A DNA stretch of 64,000 nt, from positions 27,644,467-27,708,466 of the forward strand of contig NC_134188.1 of NCBI RefSeq assembly GCF_964188355.1. The letters run 5' to 3'. Shown piece by piece: positions 12,931 through 27,991 of the stretch. The notes under the pieces were generated by a model. The model did no database searches, was not told the DNA's origin, and saw nothing but the letters and a program-made list of their open reading frames with translations. This DNA comes from Buteo buteo (lineage: Eukaryota; Chordata; Aves; Accipitriformes; Accipitridae). The translations under genes were made by a program, and so were the position numbers. The number at the start of each line of letters is the position of its first letter. The stretch's first letter is position 1.

Positions 12931-15900
12931 CCCGCCTGGACGTGGCCACGAAGGCGGCGGGAGGTAAATCCCTGTCGTGGCTGCCCCGTAGCCCACAGCA
13001 TCCGACCAGCCCTGGGCGAGGGGAAGGAAGCGTGGTAAGGGACACGCTATTGTTTTGCCCATGCAAATACTCAGGGAATGCAGGGCAAACAGGAGGGAGA
13101 TCTGGGCTTTCCTGTGTTTGTGCAGCGAATATTTTCATTAAGGTGCTTTTTCCTAACTCTTTCTCCGAGGCCTTTGTGCCTCTAATAAGTGTAAGGAGGG
13201 TGTTGATTGCAAGCGTCCCCTTAGGCACAATTATTTTACCGTAATAACATTTACAGGGAGAACTTGCAGAGCTATTTTGCTATTACATCCTCTGTATTTC
13301 AACCCCTCCTTCGCTTTTTTTTCCTCATCGGTCTGCCCCAACAAGCCTGTGCAAGGTTTCCATCCCCGCAGCAGGAGCGGCGTTGGGCTTGTGAGCCCTG
13401 AAGAGATCATTGAGGGCGAATATGTGAATGTTTGATGTTACCCAGCAACTAGAGACGAAGATATCATTTGTCCGCTAAGTCAGGAAACACTTTGCCTGTT
13501 TGCACAATAGCTGTGTTTGCCTGCTCTGTGGTAGGTTAACCAGCAGCCCCACAACCCTTTCAGGAGATAAGATGAATGTACTTAAATAGGAGGAAAATCA
13601 CTGCCATGAATTATTGCTGCAGGTAAATCAGGTCCCAGGCACCCTCAGTCTCCCCAAATCACTGCACTGAAATCTTCCAGCGTGGGGGGGAAACTGTGAC
13701 CATATCGATGGTCCAAAGAGTCGTGCAAAAATAAAACCAAAAAAAAGACTAATTTTGTCCTGGCACAGTCTGGAAGAGAGATTTACAGTCAGCGCCCTGC
13801 ATCCCTTTCCCACCGTCAGAATAAAATACTTTGTGGCATGTCATCAGTACAAAATTAGCCCTGAGCACATCTTCACATAGACCGAGCGGCTGGAAGTCAA
13901 AACCAAAGTCAATTGAGAAGACAAACGAGTATTTTTTTATCTGTTAGGAGAAATGACTGGGGAAAGTGATAAACAGAAGCAGAAGTCTCCCCATTTGATG
14001 TCTTTATTGCAAACTAGGTGCTCCTCCGCTGCAGGGATGGTATTTAAATATAGGCTGGTTTACATAAATAAATGCAGGTATGACGTAAGGTGTATTATTA
14101 GGTCAGTCACATGAGGTATTTCCTCTTCTTTCATATTTGAAAGGTGTAGTCAGGCCCTTGAACAGGCAAGTGGAGTACACCCGGGCAAAGGTTAACCAGC
14201 ATTTGATCATGCTCTTGGCTATCACAGCTCCATCTCCCCACGCGACCAGCCTCTCCACCGCCATCCTCCAAATCATTTCCTTGGGAGCAAAGTATGAACC
14301 TTCCCAGCAAGTGACTCTGTAAACTCAGAAGAAGGGATTAAGGATAAAGCTGGCAAGGTCCAAACAGTGGGTTGCAGGAAACATAGATTTTCAGATGGGC
14401 AAAGAGGCAACAAAAGGATGGAGGAGGGGGAGAGGTTGGTTGTCAAAAGATGAGAAGATCTGGAGGAGTCTTTGTGGTGATGGTGGTCCAATGGCAAGGT
14501 GAGGGATGTCTGTCTCCATCAAGATTTCTCAGAATGAATAGCGCCCTGTGCCTTCCTTTTGCTCTGAAGCCCTAAAGGATGTTGCCCTATAGCAATGCCT
14601 TATGCAAACAGCTCCTGGACTGGCACCACAAAGGGTTTGGTTGGAGAAACATGGGTCTGAGCAGTCTATCCACAGCCTCCTGGGTGGAGGTGAGGTGGGA
14701 AGTCATGCACGGCCTTGTGCAGACGTCTTAATTGACAAGGACAGCCATTGCCTCAAAGGGTACCCACAGCTGAGTTGGTGGCAAGTCTCAGTCCTGTATC
14801 CCAAGCTTTTGACCTTTAATTTCTTGGCAATTTTTCCCACATGAAATACACAATTGGAAATAATGAACCCATCTATAACCCTCAGCTCCTGCTCTCAGTA
14901 TGATGCTTGGGATAAATACAGCTCTGCTACGGGGGGGGAAAAAAAATAGCCATGCAGTAGTACAAAATCCCATATTGCCTCATTACCAAAGGTCTACAAG
15001 TGCTGGAGACATTCATGGCTGTGTTCAATTAGTGGAGAAGTAAAATAAATATCTGGGTGCAAGTCTGGACTAGTGGCTCGCCTTCCAGTCAGCCCAGACG
15101 TCTCGTCCCCATTCGCCTATGGGCTGCAACTGGCCTCGCTCACGAAACACGTGCCTGTTGACTACAGCCACACATTGTTAGCAGAAAGAGTACATCTGGT
15201 GTCCACACGAAGATGTCTGAAGGAGGGAGGTATATTCTCCAGTGGACAGAAAACCAAAGTGACCGAGCACGCTGACCCAGCCCGCCGCACTCGTCGCTGG
15301 GATGCCATGCGTGGTGTTCCCAAGACCCCTCTGTGCATCCTTTTGGTACCAAGGAGCAGTTTCCATCGCCTTTCCTCCCCTCTAGCCGCACAAACCAGCA
15401 TCACGCAGATGATGAGTGTAGAGATTGGACAGGTCTTTGGTCCTGCTACTCCACCCTCAGTGCTCAAGGGTCAGGAGGACGCTGCCAGACCACTCCGAGA
15501 TGGTTATACACCACATCATATATGAAAAGAGATTAATTAAGGTCATATTGAAGCTCTTTGCTCCTGGAGGGGAACATCTAGGCACCTCCAAGGATCCTTT
15601 TCCGCCCTTTTTTGAAGCCATTAAACCAGCATCCTCCTCACTATCTGGTGATTCCCTGAATGACGCTAGTTTAAGGGAGGAAAATCCAGTCCTGAATATG
15701 TAACTGGTGGAAAATGAGACAATTGCAAGCCTGCAACTCCTTTTTTGAAATGTGCATTTAGCTGTAGGTGGGAATAGCTCTCCAGCCACTGCCAGACTGT
15801 GTTTAGATATATCGTGAGAACTCCAGGGCACGTAGGTAATGCCGTCTCTGAACTAATGAGTCAAAATGACTGTGTTTAACAGTGTTTTCTAGATCCTAGA

Positions 15901-18900
15901 TGAGGTCCACTTAATAAATAAATGTGGCTGAAACAGCAAGAAATATATTTGTCATCATGTGAAGCAAGATTTCCCTGCCCTTGTGGGAAGGAGCTTTACC
16001 AAAAAATGCTTCTGATACCATCTGGCCCAAAGAGTCGGAGAGGATGAGTATGAAGGCCAAGCCTTGCCTGCATCGAAATCACGGTGGGTTTTGCTGGAGG
16101 AGCTCCCATCACATCCATCCTGGAAAGCAAACCCCAGCGTTCTCCCAAGAGCTGCTCGCCGGCTTCCCTGAGCAAACAGGGCTGTGTTGTTTCCTTCTGC
16201 TCCCTGCCCACCCGCCCCTTCTTTTCTCTTAACCGAAACATTAATCAGAGAGGCTTTTCGATGGTGCCTTTGTTCTGCGCCTGCACATCACCGAGCATGG
16301 GAAGGTCTGGGCTCGCGGCTTGCGTTCCTGGTGCCAACAGAGGAATCTATCTTTATTGACAAAAAATGATCGATACAGCTCCCTCCAGGAGGACTTTCAC
16401 CTGCTCCAGCCTGTGCAGGGCTCTAGCCACATTAATAATGACTTTGGAGGTGATGTTTATATATAAACACAGATAGGCACACAATCAAACCTTTCATAGA
16501 CGTGCACTGGTCCAGTTAATATTCAACAAAACCTTTGGGTGATATCTCTCTGTTTCTGCAGACCGAGAGGAACCTATCGCATTCTTCTCATAGCTTCTTT
16601 GCAGGTAGCTGAAATAAAATCTCTTGCGAGCGTCTCTGCCACAGACCTGTCCTGTATCCCTGAACAAAGCCTCTCTTATTCAGCGAGGCAAAGGGGAACA
16701 TCGGTTTTCTGATTATCTCCATCCTGGAGTTTTTTCGGCTGGACATGCAGGGTTTGAAGGTCCCTGTTCGGTGACCCCATAACAGGGGCTTTATCTGCAG
16801 GCTGGGATGAAAGACCCATCACAGCCTCTGGCTAAGTCTGTCTGTGATGGAGCGTGTTTGCACAAACAATGCCGAAATTAAACCCCTGGAGTTCAAAACC
16901 TCATTGTCTGAAAAACGCTATGTGAATTCATTTCCCCCCACCCCTTTCTAATAAAGCAGCAATGTATTTTCTACCTGTTACAATATAATGTGGTTCTACG
17001 TGATGCTGTTCCAGGGGTTTATATAAATTTAATCTGTAAATTGCTTTTTGATGGGTGAAATACAGCGTGCGTGGGGTGCGACTGAGTTCAGTTGTCCAAG
17101 CATTAGTAACTATGCACAAACACACTCCTCTGCTAAAGTCAGATGGGCATTTTGGGGCATATTTGGCCCATCAGGGCCTTAATAGAAGACGATCTTGGAC
17201 AGGTGAGTCCTCCTTGCAGAACACAACCTGTGCTAGCCAGCGTTTGGGTGCCCTGGGCTCATGGAGAGGATTTTATTAAGCAGAGCAGAGTGGTCAGCGT
17301 CAGAGCTGAAGTTGCCTGAAGGTTGGGTGCACTTGAAAGGTTTGACATCCCCTAAAAAAAACCCACTTGAAAAGCAGGACCACTCTCCTCTTCTGGTGCA
17401 GAGCGTTACAACCTACTGCAACGAGTATTAACCATAAAGCCAATTAATCAGTTCATGTAGGAAGGATAAATGTAGGGATGGATGAAGGGGGTCACCCTTC
17501 ATCCTCCAAAAACTAGTCTGAGCATAGGCGCGGAGTTGGACCCCCGGTTCGTGTGTCAGAGCCAGGGAGGATTCAGCGCTGGCGTGGTGGGAAGCGGACA
17601 AGCGGTGATTCAGGGGTAAGAGTGAGCAAGACCCTGCGTGCAGCCGCCCGGGAGGACATGCCCACGGAGAGAGCGTGAGCACCTTAAAATAGCTGGAGGT
17701 GAGTCAAAGGGCAGAATCGCCTGTGTGCTGCCCGTCCTTTCCTGGAGCAGCTCAAGATCTCTGGCCCCAAATCCCCCACGAAGACCTTTCCTGGGAGATT
17801 TCTAGTGCCACGTTAAGAGCTGAGATCACACGGCTCTTCCCGATGCCTCGCTGCTCCGTTTGCGTCACGAACGTGCCACGCTCACTACTACACGAGTTTA
17901 TCTGTGTGTTCAAGCCCGGAGTCCTTAGGCAGCGTCTGTGCTCTCCTAGATGAAATCAAAGCTGGGTGTGAAATAGCAGGAGGAGGCAAAGGGCCTGGAC
18001 ACAGCAAGGATTTCACTTCTGCAACCCAAGCTGTGCTGGCAGAGTTCCCGCTACCTCCTCATGGTCACCAGCAGCGAAACAGTCCCATTGAACTGGGAGC
18101 ACTGGTTGGGCCAGGGCTGAGCCAGCACTTAGCTGCAAGGGCTCCTCGTCCCTGGGGTCCTGCGGTGCCAAGGCAGGATGAAACCCAAGGGAGTTTCAGC
18201 AATTATCATACAAATCCCTAGGGATGCAAGACAGGCAGGATGGGTAGGGCTGGCTGCCTGGCCGAGGAGAACAGCGACTATTCCCAGCCCGTGGTCAGAG
18301 CAGGGTTGGGCAAAGCAGTGTCAGAGCATCCTGCATTCCTGGGGCGGGAGCACGGGCTGCGCCCCCGGCTGTGGGGCAAGGCAGTGTCTTCTGGATTTTG
18401 CTAGCCTCAAAGATGCAAGGCATTTTGCCTTCATCCCCTGGACTGCAAAAATCCATCAGCGCCCATGACACTGGGACACGTTGTGCCGGTCCCAGTGGGA
18501 AGGAGGTAGTGATGTGGGAGCAGCATCCTTCTCTCCAACCAGCTCAGGCTGAGCTCCGTGGAGGAGATGTGAGCAAAGTCAGTCCTGGTAGATTAAAATA
18601 AGTCGGGGGTCCCCATGTTCAATGGAGCAGGTTGTCCTCGAGGGACAAGCAGGAGGGCACTGTAGGCAAGACCTACGCATCCTGCCATCACTCATGCAAA
18701 TCAGTCCAAACCATCTCCCAAGCAAGGTCTGGACTCAAGCTAAAGACGTCACGGCTAGTAAGGCCCACGCAAAAATCCTTCTTCGAACCAGGTTTGTAGA
18801 AGCCCCTAAAGTGCACATTTTGGCCCATTTCGGCCCATTTTGTGCCCAGCTAGCTCAGCTCAGCACCTCGCTCTTTGGCAGAGGGTGGATCCCAGGTTGG

Positions 18901-21257
18901 GTACGTAGCTGCCGTCCCAGCGGCTCTCGCATGGAGAACCTGTTGGTCTCGTCTTGCTTCCAGCTTCCTGCTCAACCTGCCAAGAGCCGATCCCAGGAGG
19001 AGGCATCTCAGCCGGGCAGCCTCCTCGTCTGCGGGAAGCGTGGTGAGAGCAGAGAAACGTAATCAGCCTCTCCTCCTTTCCTCCCGGGACCAGACCTGCC
19101 CTGTCTTCGGCTGGTTTCATCTTGAGTTTCCCCTCTTCTTCCTGGTCTAGGAGGCTTTTTCCTGCTCCAAATGCTCTCGGGCATTTCTGATGCTGTAAAT
19201 ACACCTCTTTATCCTCTCATTGCCAATCCTCCAACCCAGAAGTGGTTACATTCCACTGGCAGACACCCCAAGCCCCGTGTGGGGTTAGCAGCCACCCCAG
19301 CAATCACTGCAGTCCTCTACACCATGGGGGGACTGGTGCAAACACACTCATTTTCAGCAGCACAGCAGATGACGAGCAAGGGCATCTCCGCTCCTTGGGG
19401 CAGATTTCCCCTCCTGGTTTGCAGGACAGGTCGGAGAGGCTATGAGATATTTGCTTTGAACATGAGGTAACGTCTGGGGTGGAAAGGTTACAACAAAGAT
19501 GCTTCCAGTATTTATGCTAGCGAGACCAGCAGCCACCAGCAAGCTGTGCCGGGCAGCAGTGTTGTAATGAGGAAAGCAAATATTATGTTATATAGGTGTA
19601 ATGAGCTGCTGCTGCTTTTTAATGCTGGGGCCATCCAGAGAGAAAAGCCTCCTTAAATAGTTGGGATTCCTCCGACCAGCACAGGGATGAGAGGAATAAT
19701 ATTTGGGAGAGGAACACACCCCAAATAACAGCATCTGCGTGCTGGGTGGAAAGCAGAGAGCAGCCGGCATCTCCTGGCCACAGATGGTTCCCATCAAGAC
19801 GAATTTTTTTCCTGTTAATCCCCAAACAAGCTTGAGATATATTTTTATTTCAGAGTTAAGTGAAGAAAAAAAGAAACTCCAACATGACCCCCTGTTGTTC
19901 TGGCCTCACTCCCTGTTTGGCCTCTGCTCTGAGCAAGCACAGAACATTCATTTCATGTTAAAGGCAGGGCTTAGCAGAGACCCTGAGACCAAAAACTCCT
20001 GGGGTGGTTCTTCCAGCTCTTCTTGACCTGGAAATTTATCCCATTCAAGCTGGAAGTGGAGGTGAAAATCTAAAGGCAGGACTACCTCACTCTATTACTG
20101 AACTTAGCCAGAACAGGGAACCTGAAAGGAGTATTGAATTTTGACAAGAGCAAAAAAGTCAGTCTAAATCTCTTTGGGGTTTGTATCCATCATGCATCCG
20201 TGGCCTGCTTTTCAGGAGGAGGAGAGGGTGAAGAGAAAGCAAGCCACATACGAGAAACTAAATAGGTTAACTCCCAGGTAGGACGAAGGGAGGAAGATCT
20301 GAAGGAAGATCTGGCTCTGCCGTGGTGCGGATGAGCTCCCACCGTACCTGTGGAAGGAAAGATCCCCCTCACTGTCCTTCCTGAACCTGTCATCATCCTA
20401 GGGGCTTGGTTTTTTCCCATTTCATAGCTGGAAGAAAGGAGAGAGGAAATCAAAGTCTTGATAAAAATAACCAGGACTCCTTCAGGCTGGCTGTGAGGAG
20501 CATCCCTACAGCCAGCAAGTGCTTGGCAAGAGAGAGGGTGATTTGGGGACGTATATTTAAAGCATTGGTGCACTCTGTGCTGTTCATCGAGGGACCGATG
20601 ATATTCGGGTGTCTGTAGGGTGTCAGCAAGGGTTTCCAGCATGGAGGACCTGCCCATGCTGCAACTCTCACCCTAAAATCTTAAACCTACTTTGAGCATC
20701 AGGGGTAAGTCCTGAGCTAATCCACACCTGATGCTATCACATGTACTCAGGAGCATCCTCACCTAAAAAACCCAAACAATGATACAAACTGCATCAGTGG
20801 GGGGACTGAGAATTAGTTCTATTCAAAAGACATCCCAAAAGCCCTGCTTTGTGGACTTGCCAGTCATTCCTCCGCAGCCTCCCTGCCAGTATGGCATGTT
20901 GGACGGCACGGTTCCCCAGACTTGGTGTGATGGAGCTACCAAGAGGCATCCCTTGGCATGTCCCAGGACAGGTCTGCAAGAGCAGCCATGGGTTAGGGAT
21001 GCAGCACACCTCCCGAATGATGAGCTGTGGGCTGTCTGAAAGGATTCAGACAGAGGCAGGGCCAGGCAATAACCTTTCCTCATGGGGGTGACACTTCTGG
21101 TCCATGGTGGCCCTACTAGAAGCAACCCTACAAGGTTGTCCTTGACAGCTCAATGTGTTTCATTAATAGGAATTTATTTTCAGACAGATCTTCTTGGGAC
21201 ATTTACACCCCCAATGAGGCTGGGCATCCTCCCCTTCTCTCTGGCATCTCCCTGCAG

Positions 21258-21285
21258 TGACTCAGCACATGCGAACGCTGACTCA
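21258..21285. promoter_or_regulatory. Paired AP-1/MARE-type sites, 21 bp apart
   Basis: TGACTCAGCA at 21258-21267 contains an AP-1 core extended to a MAF/NRF-type half site, and a second TGACTCA lies at 21279-21285. The two cores start exactly 21 bp apart, about two helical turns. AP-1 and CNC-MAF factors are known to bind these motifs, but use as an enhancer here is inference from motif clustering alone. Confidence 0.3.
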
Positions 21286-24200
21286 TCGCCATCTCCCAGC
21301 AGGGTCGGACTTCCCACGCGCTCCAAGACAGTGTGGTGGGAGGAGGAAAATGCTCCATTCGCCCTCCCCTGTGCCTTGAGGACACATCAGAGGGCATTGC
21401 AGACACATCAGCAGGGTGGGGAAACTGAGGCAGGCTGGGGCAGCACAAGGACTCTTCTGGACAGGGATGTACAGAGATAGATAAGGTCATCTGGTCTGGG
21501 AGTTGTTGCCCAGCATGGGAATGGGTTGCCAACCATCAGCTGACACGCAGTAGGACCTGCCCTCCAGGACATGCTCTTCTGGCTAAGGAGAAGGACCAGC
21601 GATAGGTTTGGGAAGAAGGATTTGCAGAGGTGAGGAAGAGTATGGGTATAGCCAGGGTTGGTGTCTTGCCTTGGGTTCTGCAAAGGGTGGTGGCACAGAC
21701 CTTCATAAAGTCAGGGAGCTCGGCTACACAAATCACAGATTTCAGCACAGACATTGGGAGACGATTATTCCATACAAGGATAAAAATAAGTGGTTTCTGC
21801 CGCAAACAGCACCACTGAAAAGGCTGCCAAGCTCTCGAGTCTGTGACCACCCACTGCAAATCCTACTGGAAAATTAAGGAGAAACCTGCATTCGCTCACA
21901 AGCGATGAGGTGGACTGCTCTCCTGGAGATCTGCAATGTAAGTGGTCATCTAGATATATAATTGGTCATCCTAAAAAAGATATTCCCTCATGCCATTGCA
22001 AGTTATGGGGGACAATGCTCTCTAATCTGTTTTGTATGTGAGTCTGAGCAGATGAACAAGATGTTCCCTTCCAGACTGAACAAATAAGCTTTAGAAACCA
22101 TCCCAGGTATTTCACCCAAAAGATCCCTTGATAAGGGCATTTTGTGCAGTTGTGATCCAGGTAACTGCCACACTTCTTGCTGGCTGTGACCAGCCCTGCC
22201 ACATCTCAGAGAGATGACCCCAGTCTCAAGTGTCCCAGGGCCGGGGCTGTATCTCGTTCATTTACATCACATTTGGCTTTTCTGCTCCACTAGTCCTGGG
22301 CAATGGTCTGGCAGTTGGCTGTGCATGGCTTGGGGCCACGGAGCAGTTGCAGCGATGGGTGCATCGCCCTTCTTCTCCTCCATAAACCGCTCTTGCCATC
22401 CACTCCCTCCTTCTCCATCTCACACGGGCTTCCAACAGCCCAGGAGAAACCTAAGAGAGGCCGGGATACGTGCAGCAGCAGACAGAAGAGTCCTTTCCCT
22501 GCCGCTTTGAGAGGGCAGGCCTGGAGCTGGGACACGTCTCCAGGAGGTACCACCACGTTATCCTCTCAGCATCCTCTCTGGGCTGCCAACACCAGCTGGC
22601 CTGGTGGGATTTCTTCAGCAGGGTGATTTCTAGCCACGTAGCAACCTTTCTGCCTTTGGCTTTCATGCCTAGTTAAACACTCTGTTAATTATGGACTTCT
22701 GAATTAACAACCCAATTAGGAACTCCAAAGTGTCTTACCTGGAGGTGAAGCCTCCAGATTTACCCATGTATGACCATCCTTTCGACAGCATCTCTGGGGC
22801 ATTCTTCTGCCACCGTGGGTTCAGTAGCACATTGTGCTTTAGATGTCCTTGGACTAGTTTTAGAGGGAGGAATGTTCTGGGCACATGGTACAACTGAGTC
22901 AAACCCAGGACAGGCTGTGGCCATAGAGGCTTTCTGCCATGTAGATTCTCTAGTGTCTCATAAATAGTTGTGCTTGTATTCAAGCCTTTCCCCCATGGGT
23001 CTTTTATAACTTCTCTCTGCCTGCTCAGTTTCCTAAAGCTTGCAGGCTGCTACTGCCCATCGAGTGTGTCTGAAATCGGCTCCAAAAGTGGCTTGGATGG
23101 GACAAAGAAGCAGAAAGTGAGCCCACCTAAGCCTTGTTTTCCCTTCGCAGCAGAAGCAGAGAAGATGTGCAGTGCAGCCCCCACGCCCGTTGCTGGCCAC
23201 TAAAGATTACAGGCTAGTCCAGAGCAGAAGGATTGCAGGAGTCAATCCCATTTAAGCCTTTCTATTTAAAGGAATAAACTACCCAGGAAAAGCAGCCTAA
23301 GATTAGAAACTCACAGGATTTCCTCACATTGCAGCCATCAGCCAGAGATTCAGCCCAGGGGGCGGTTTATTATTCTCCCAGTGCATGAATCCTGTACCCC
23401 AGCAAAGTTAAGCATGGATTACGCTCTGCAGCTCCATCACAGAACCAAAACCCACGCTCAAAGGTGGTTTAATGCTGCTCCCTGTCTGCCTAAACCATCT
23501 CCAGTATTGCCTGATTGACAAATAGGTTTTTAGGCAGGAGTGTTTTGACTTTGGTGGAGAGGCACAAGCAGGGAATGTTTCCTACAAGCGCATGCAATGG
23601 TTTGTTGCTCAGAAAGAGACCCTTATGCAGGAGGATCTTGCAGAAAATTTAATGCTAAACAGAGCGGGAGCCAGAAATAAATGCAGTGGTATGATTGCCT
23701 CCCACTGTCGGCAATAACAACAGAAACACGGGGAGGTGGATGGTGCGTTTTGCTTGATCTCGAGGCAAAACGCTACAAAAGTCAATGTGAAATGGAGGAA
23801 GAGCTGATAGGGGAAAAGGCTCGGAGAGGTGGTCACTGCAGGGGTAAGGAGGCAGAGGGGTTTGGTGCGGCTCCAGACCTTGCTCTGTTAGAGCACTGGT
23901 ACCACATAGCACCGCGTGCTGCATCCAGGCTCTGAGGATGCTCCCAGACCCAGCAGAACAGATAAACCTTTGTGCCTGACTATCAGTGGCTGTGAGCAAA
24001 CAGTTTGGGTGCTGTGTCTATAAAATGGGGTAGTGTCTCTCCAGGGGCTTGGAAGGAAAATGTTTTTTGCGTCTTGTGAAGTGCTGGGGTTTTGGCACTT
24101 GTGCAGTTGTTCTGGGACCAAAAAAAAGGAAAAAGCAAGGGATGTGAGTAAAATAGAAGAAGTCACTCGATGGTTTTTGCCTTACTAGCTAGGAATTGGG

Positions 24201-27200
24201 CAGTCATTTGGGATTTGATTCCCGGCTCTGCTGCTCCTCCCCATTCTGGGTGAAACTCCAGCCTAATTTATCTTAGAGCAGAAAAGATATAAAGCCTGTT
24301 CCTAATGGAAATGTGTTGAAGCCTGGTAAGCACCACACAGGTTCACAGATGTGCATGCAAGGGCAAGTTCAACCAGTTAGCATTTTTCCGAAGAAAACCA
24401 TTTTGGAAAAAAAAAAAAACAAAACAAAAAACCAACACCAAAAAACAACGATGTTGGTGGCTCCCCCTCACTTCTGTGTTTAGGCTAGAAATATCTGGGA
24501 ACATGTACACAGCAGCTTCCGCAGCACGGCTCACCGACAGCTCGCTCCCATGCAACAGTCCTACCCCTAAACCAGGGACCGGGGAGGCTGAGGTTCCCTG
24601 TGGGCTTTGAAATGCACTGAGCACAGCAGGAATCCTCCTGCTTGAAGAAGCAATCTTATACCAGCCCAGCTCCCCCGAAGAGATCCTTTCCCTCTTTCCT
24701 TCTCCCAATCCCACAGTGTAAACACCACCGGACACTTTGATGTGATGCCGGGGCGAAGGCACGGGAGAAGGGGTTGCAGCCTCCCAGCGAATGCTCAGCC
24801 CTGCCATGAATCCCCATTAAAACAAAAGCAAGCCAAAAAAAAAAAAAGAAAAAATAAAAAGTGATCCCAAAGGAACCGGCGAGCCCTTTTCCCCTCCCCA
24901 GCACCGCAGCAGGATGGGAAGCAGTTGCCAGTGGTTGCTTTTTCCAGGCGGAGTTGTGCACGCGGAGCCTGACTCATCCCCGGCAGGAATTTCTATCTCA
25001 CCCTGTCCCCTCCGTGGGAGCAATCCAGCCCCTCTCTCCGTCCGGAGATTTTCAGCCATCCCCCGGAAAGCAACAACGAGGAGTCACAGGGGGTGAAGGC
25101 GGCTGTCAAGAGCAGCCAAAAAGCAAAGACCTTCCCCGGCCCCAACCGTCCGCAGCTGTGCAGGGATGTGTCCGAGAGGCCCCCGCTGGTCCTCGCTCCC
25201 TCCCAGCTGGCAAATGCGTCTTTTGGAAAGGAGGAGAGGTGAAATTCTGCAAGACTGGGGCGAGCTGCCCCGCCACGAGGGTTGGAGGACTGGACATCAA
25301 GAGACAGACATCTCATGTGGGAATTGTCCCGGTGATGGTCCCTAGGTGCAGCCAGGGCTTTCGTGGTCCCCGGAGCTGGGCAAGGCACGGTGAGGGACCC
25401 CAACCCTCCCAGGAAGCCTCAGGTCTATTTGCAAGCTCAGATTAGCCACATGTGCACAGACAACAGGTCCAGCCACGTGCTAAGGAGACATCCCGGGGTG
25501 ACCACGCTGCCGGGTAGCCCGTGACTCATGAGATAACCACATCCCTCACCTGGGTGAGCTGCAGTCACTCACCCTCTGCCTCCATTTCTCCTTCAAGACA
25601 AGCAGCGAACCCAGAAGAGCAGAACCTGCCTCTTGCCACAGAGCACACCCTGGCCCTGCAGCCCCCGTCAGCAGGAGCTGCCAGTACCGATGCTGCAGCA
25701 GCTGCTAATGTGATACAAGACCTTAATTCAGTTCACCACACGACAGCACTAAATCCAACCCGGCATGACTTGCAGTGCTGGTGTAGGTTTAGGGTAGCCT
25801 CGGGGGCAAGCCTTGGTTTCTCCAGGGGAGCGTGAGGTGCAGAACTTGAAAGGAGACCTTGGAAAGCTGAAGGTGGAAGGAAAGAGTCCAGATGTGGACC
25901 TCATTTGCAGCAAAACACCAGAGAGGTCACCAAGGTACGGGGACACTGCAGCCACCTGCAGCAGGACTGTCCTGTCTGCGCTGGGCCAGGTGTCTGCAGC
26001 CCCAGTCATGGGTTATGCTGGTTGGGATGTGTTTGACTTAATGCTCGAGGGATACGCTCGCTAGGAGACAGCTTCCCCCGTCACAGCAAGCCTGAGCAAT
26101 GTTGAAACCATAATCCTATGTTGAAACCATACAAAATTCAGGGCCTTCCATGGTTTCATCAGGTGTTTGCACCGAGCTTCTTTAAGGGCTCAACAGGAAT
26201 TTGGAAACCTGGGTGCAGTCCTCGGTTGCACCAGGGCCTGTAACCTCACCCAGAGACTGCTGAGCTCTTCCCTGACTGAGTCAAATTTCTCAGTTCCCCA
26301 TTTTGGGAGGCGGAGAAGATACTTGCTGCCATGAACAGGGACATTCTGATGCTCAGAGCCCTCCACCTGCCTAGCCATCATCCAGGCTAGTCCACACTGT
26401 CCCAAAGTTGTCTCAAAGTCACTTTTTTTCCCTCCAGTGTGTTTAACACCCCTTCCCTCTCCAGACTCCGTACATATTTATAGACAGTGATGTCTCATCC
26501 TTTGTTTTCCTGGACTAAACAAATCATTTTCACTTGGAATCACAGAGCACTCAAAAAGCCACTGAGACATCCCTTGCCCCAGGCAGGCATAGCTATGGCA
26601 TGTGTTTATCTGCCATGTGCTTTAAGACCTCCAGCAATGGGAACTGCAGGCCCTCCCCAGCCTTATCTCTCTTTGTCCTTATAATTTTTGCCTAATATCT
26701 GACCTTAATTGGTAGGATGTAAGCCTGTAACGGCTCCTCCTATGCATGGAAAAGTTTATGCCTTTGCTCTTTGTACCAGCTTTTTCTATGTATTTGAAGG
26801 CCATTTTATGTCTCCACTTGGTTTCTTCTGGCTAAAAATCCCACTTCAATTCATCTTTGCTCAGAAACTGCATTTTCCTGATTGCCAGTCTCTCCCATCA
26901 TTTTTTTCCCAAGTCTCTCGTTGGTCCTACCTGTTTTGATATCTGCACGAGGCTGCATACAGCTCAACAGCCAAAGGCTCCCCAAGGCACACGACTGCAG
27001 GTAGACTGTTTGCAGGACATGCAGCCCAGGACGAAGCTGTCCTTTTGTTTTTTACATCAACACCATCTTCTTTGCCTGGTGTCCAGCAAGTGATAGATCA
27101 GTGGCCCTTCTCCAAACCTTCACGGGCAGTGCTGCTGGCAGAGAGCTCTGTAGGGACAGCGCGGGACTGGCAGATCAGGGGAGAGGACAGCTGAGCGTTT

Positions 27201-27991
27201 AGAGCACTAGATTGGGTATTGGATGCTTGAATTTACATTCCTGCTCTGTCAGACTCCCTGGATGTGCAAATCAGTCTCTGACAGCCGTTGGGAGCAGCGG
27301 GACTTTGGTCCCTCCAAGGATTTGGGCTGGTCTTTCTGTGCTGCCAGCAAAGTGGCTGTGCAGGAGGAGGTATCCCAAAGGATCTGTGTCGTGGCCCAAA
27401 CCCTTCCCTGATCTGCTGAAAACACCCTTCCAGATGCATCTGGGGATCTCACTTGCCTTTACTCATGCAGCATCACACACTTGTGATCAGCCAGAGTCCC
27501 CCCACCGTCTCCTCCTCCTCCTCACGTCCTCCAGACGAGCTGAGAAGTGACGGGGCTGGTGTCCATCCCCCAGCATGGGACGTGCACACTGGCAAGTACA
27601 TTACTGTAGCCCTCAATGGGCTGGTGGACAAGGGCATGGCCTCCTCTGCTCTCCCAGTGCCTCCCAGGCTCGTGTCATCCCTTCCCATCATCACAACTGG
27701 TGCCGGGGGCTGTGCCGCACCCCAGAGCTGGTTGCATCCTATGCAAATCCTGTTCAGGTATAACAAGTCCTTTAGTCTCCTAGAGGGAAAAGCTGTTGAA
27801 ACATTAGAAAGTATTACGCAGCGTGGGGTAGGGCCTCCCTCCATCACGGTACCGATCCTCAGATCTGCTTCGAGAAGCTTTCTCTCTACAGTGCTCACAC
27901 TGGCTGCTCAGAAGAGAATTTCCTATAGGAAGAAAAAGAGGTCTTTGTAGTCCCAGCCCATCCGACTCTACCCAGGAGAAAAGGCTGCAGG

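Larger units (their letters stand above)
10000..27991. other. Intergenic sequence without recognisable genes
   Basis: About 18 kb between the 9 kb island and the first CR1 fragment. Open frames here are short, overlapping on both strands and match no family I know. Contents worth noting are a (GTCT)4 repeat at 12914, a 12 bp tandem duplication at 11025-11048 and a paired AP-1/MARE-type motif at 21258-21285. Distal regulatory elements or lncRNA exons cannot be excluded from sequence alone. Confidence 0.55.

Noticed and set aside
24408..24440. A-rich tract considered as the tail of a processed gene
   Set aside because: No recognisable gene-derived sequence or target-site duplication next to it.
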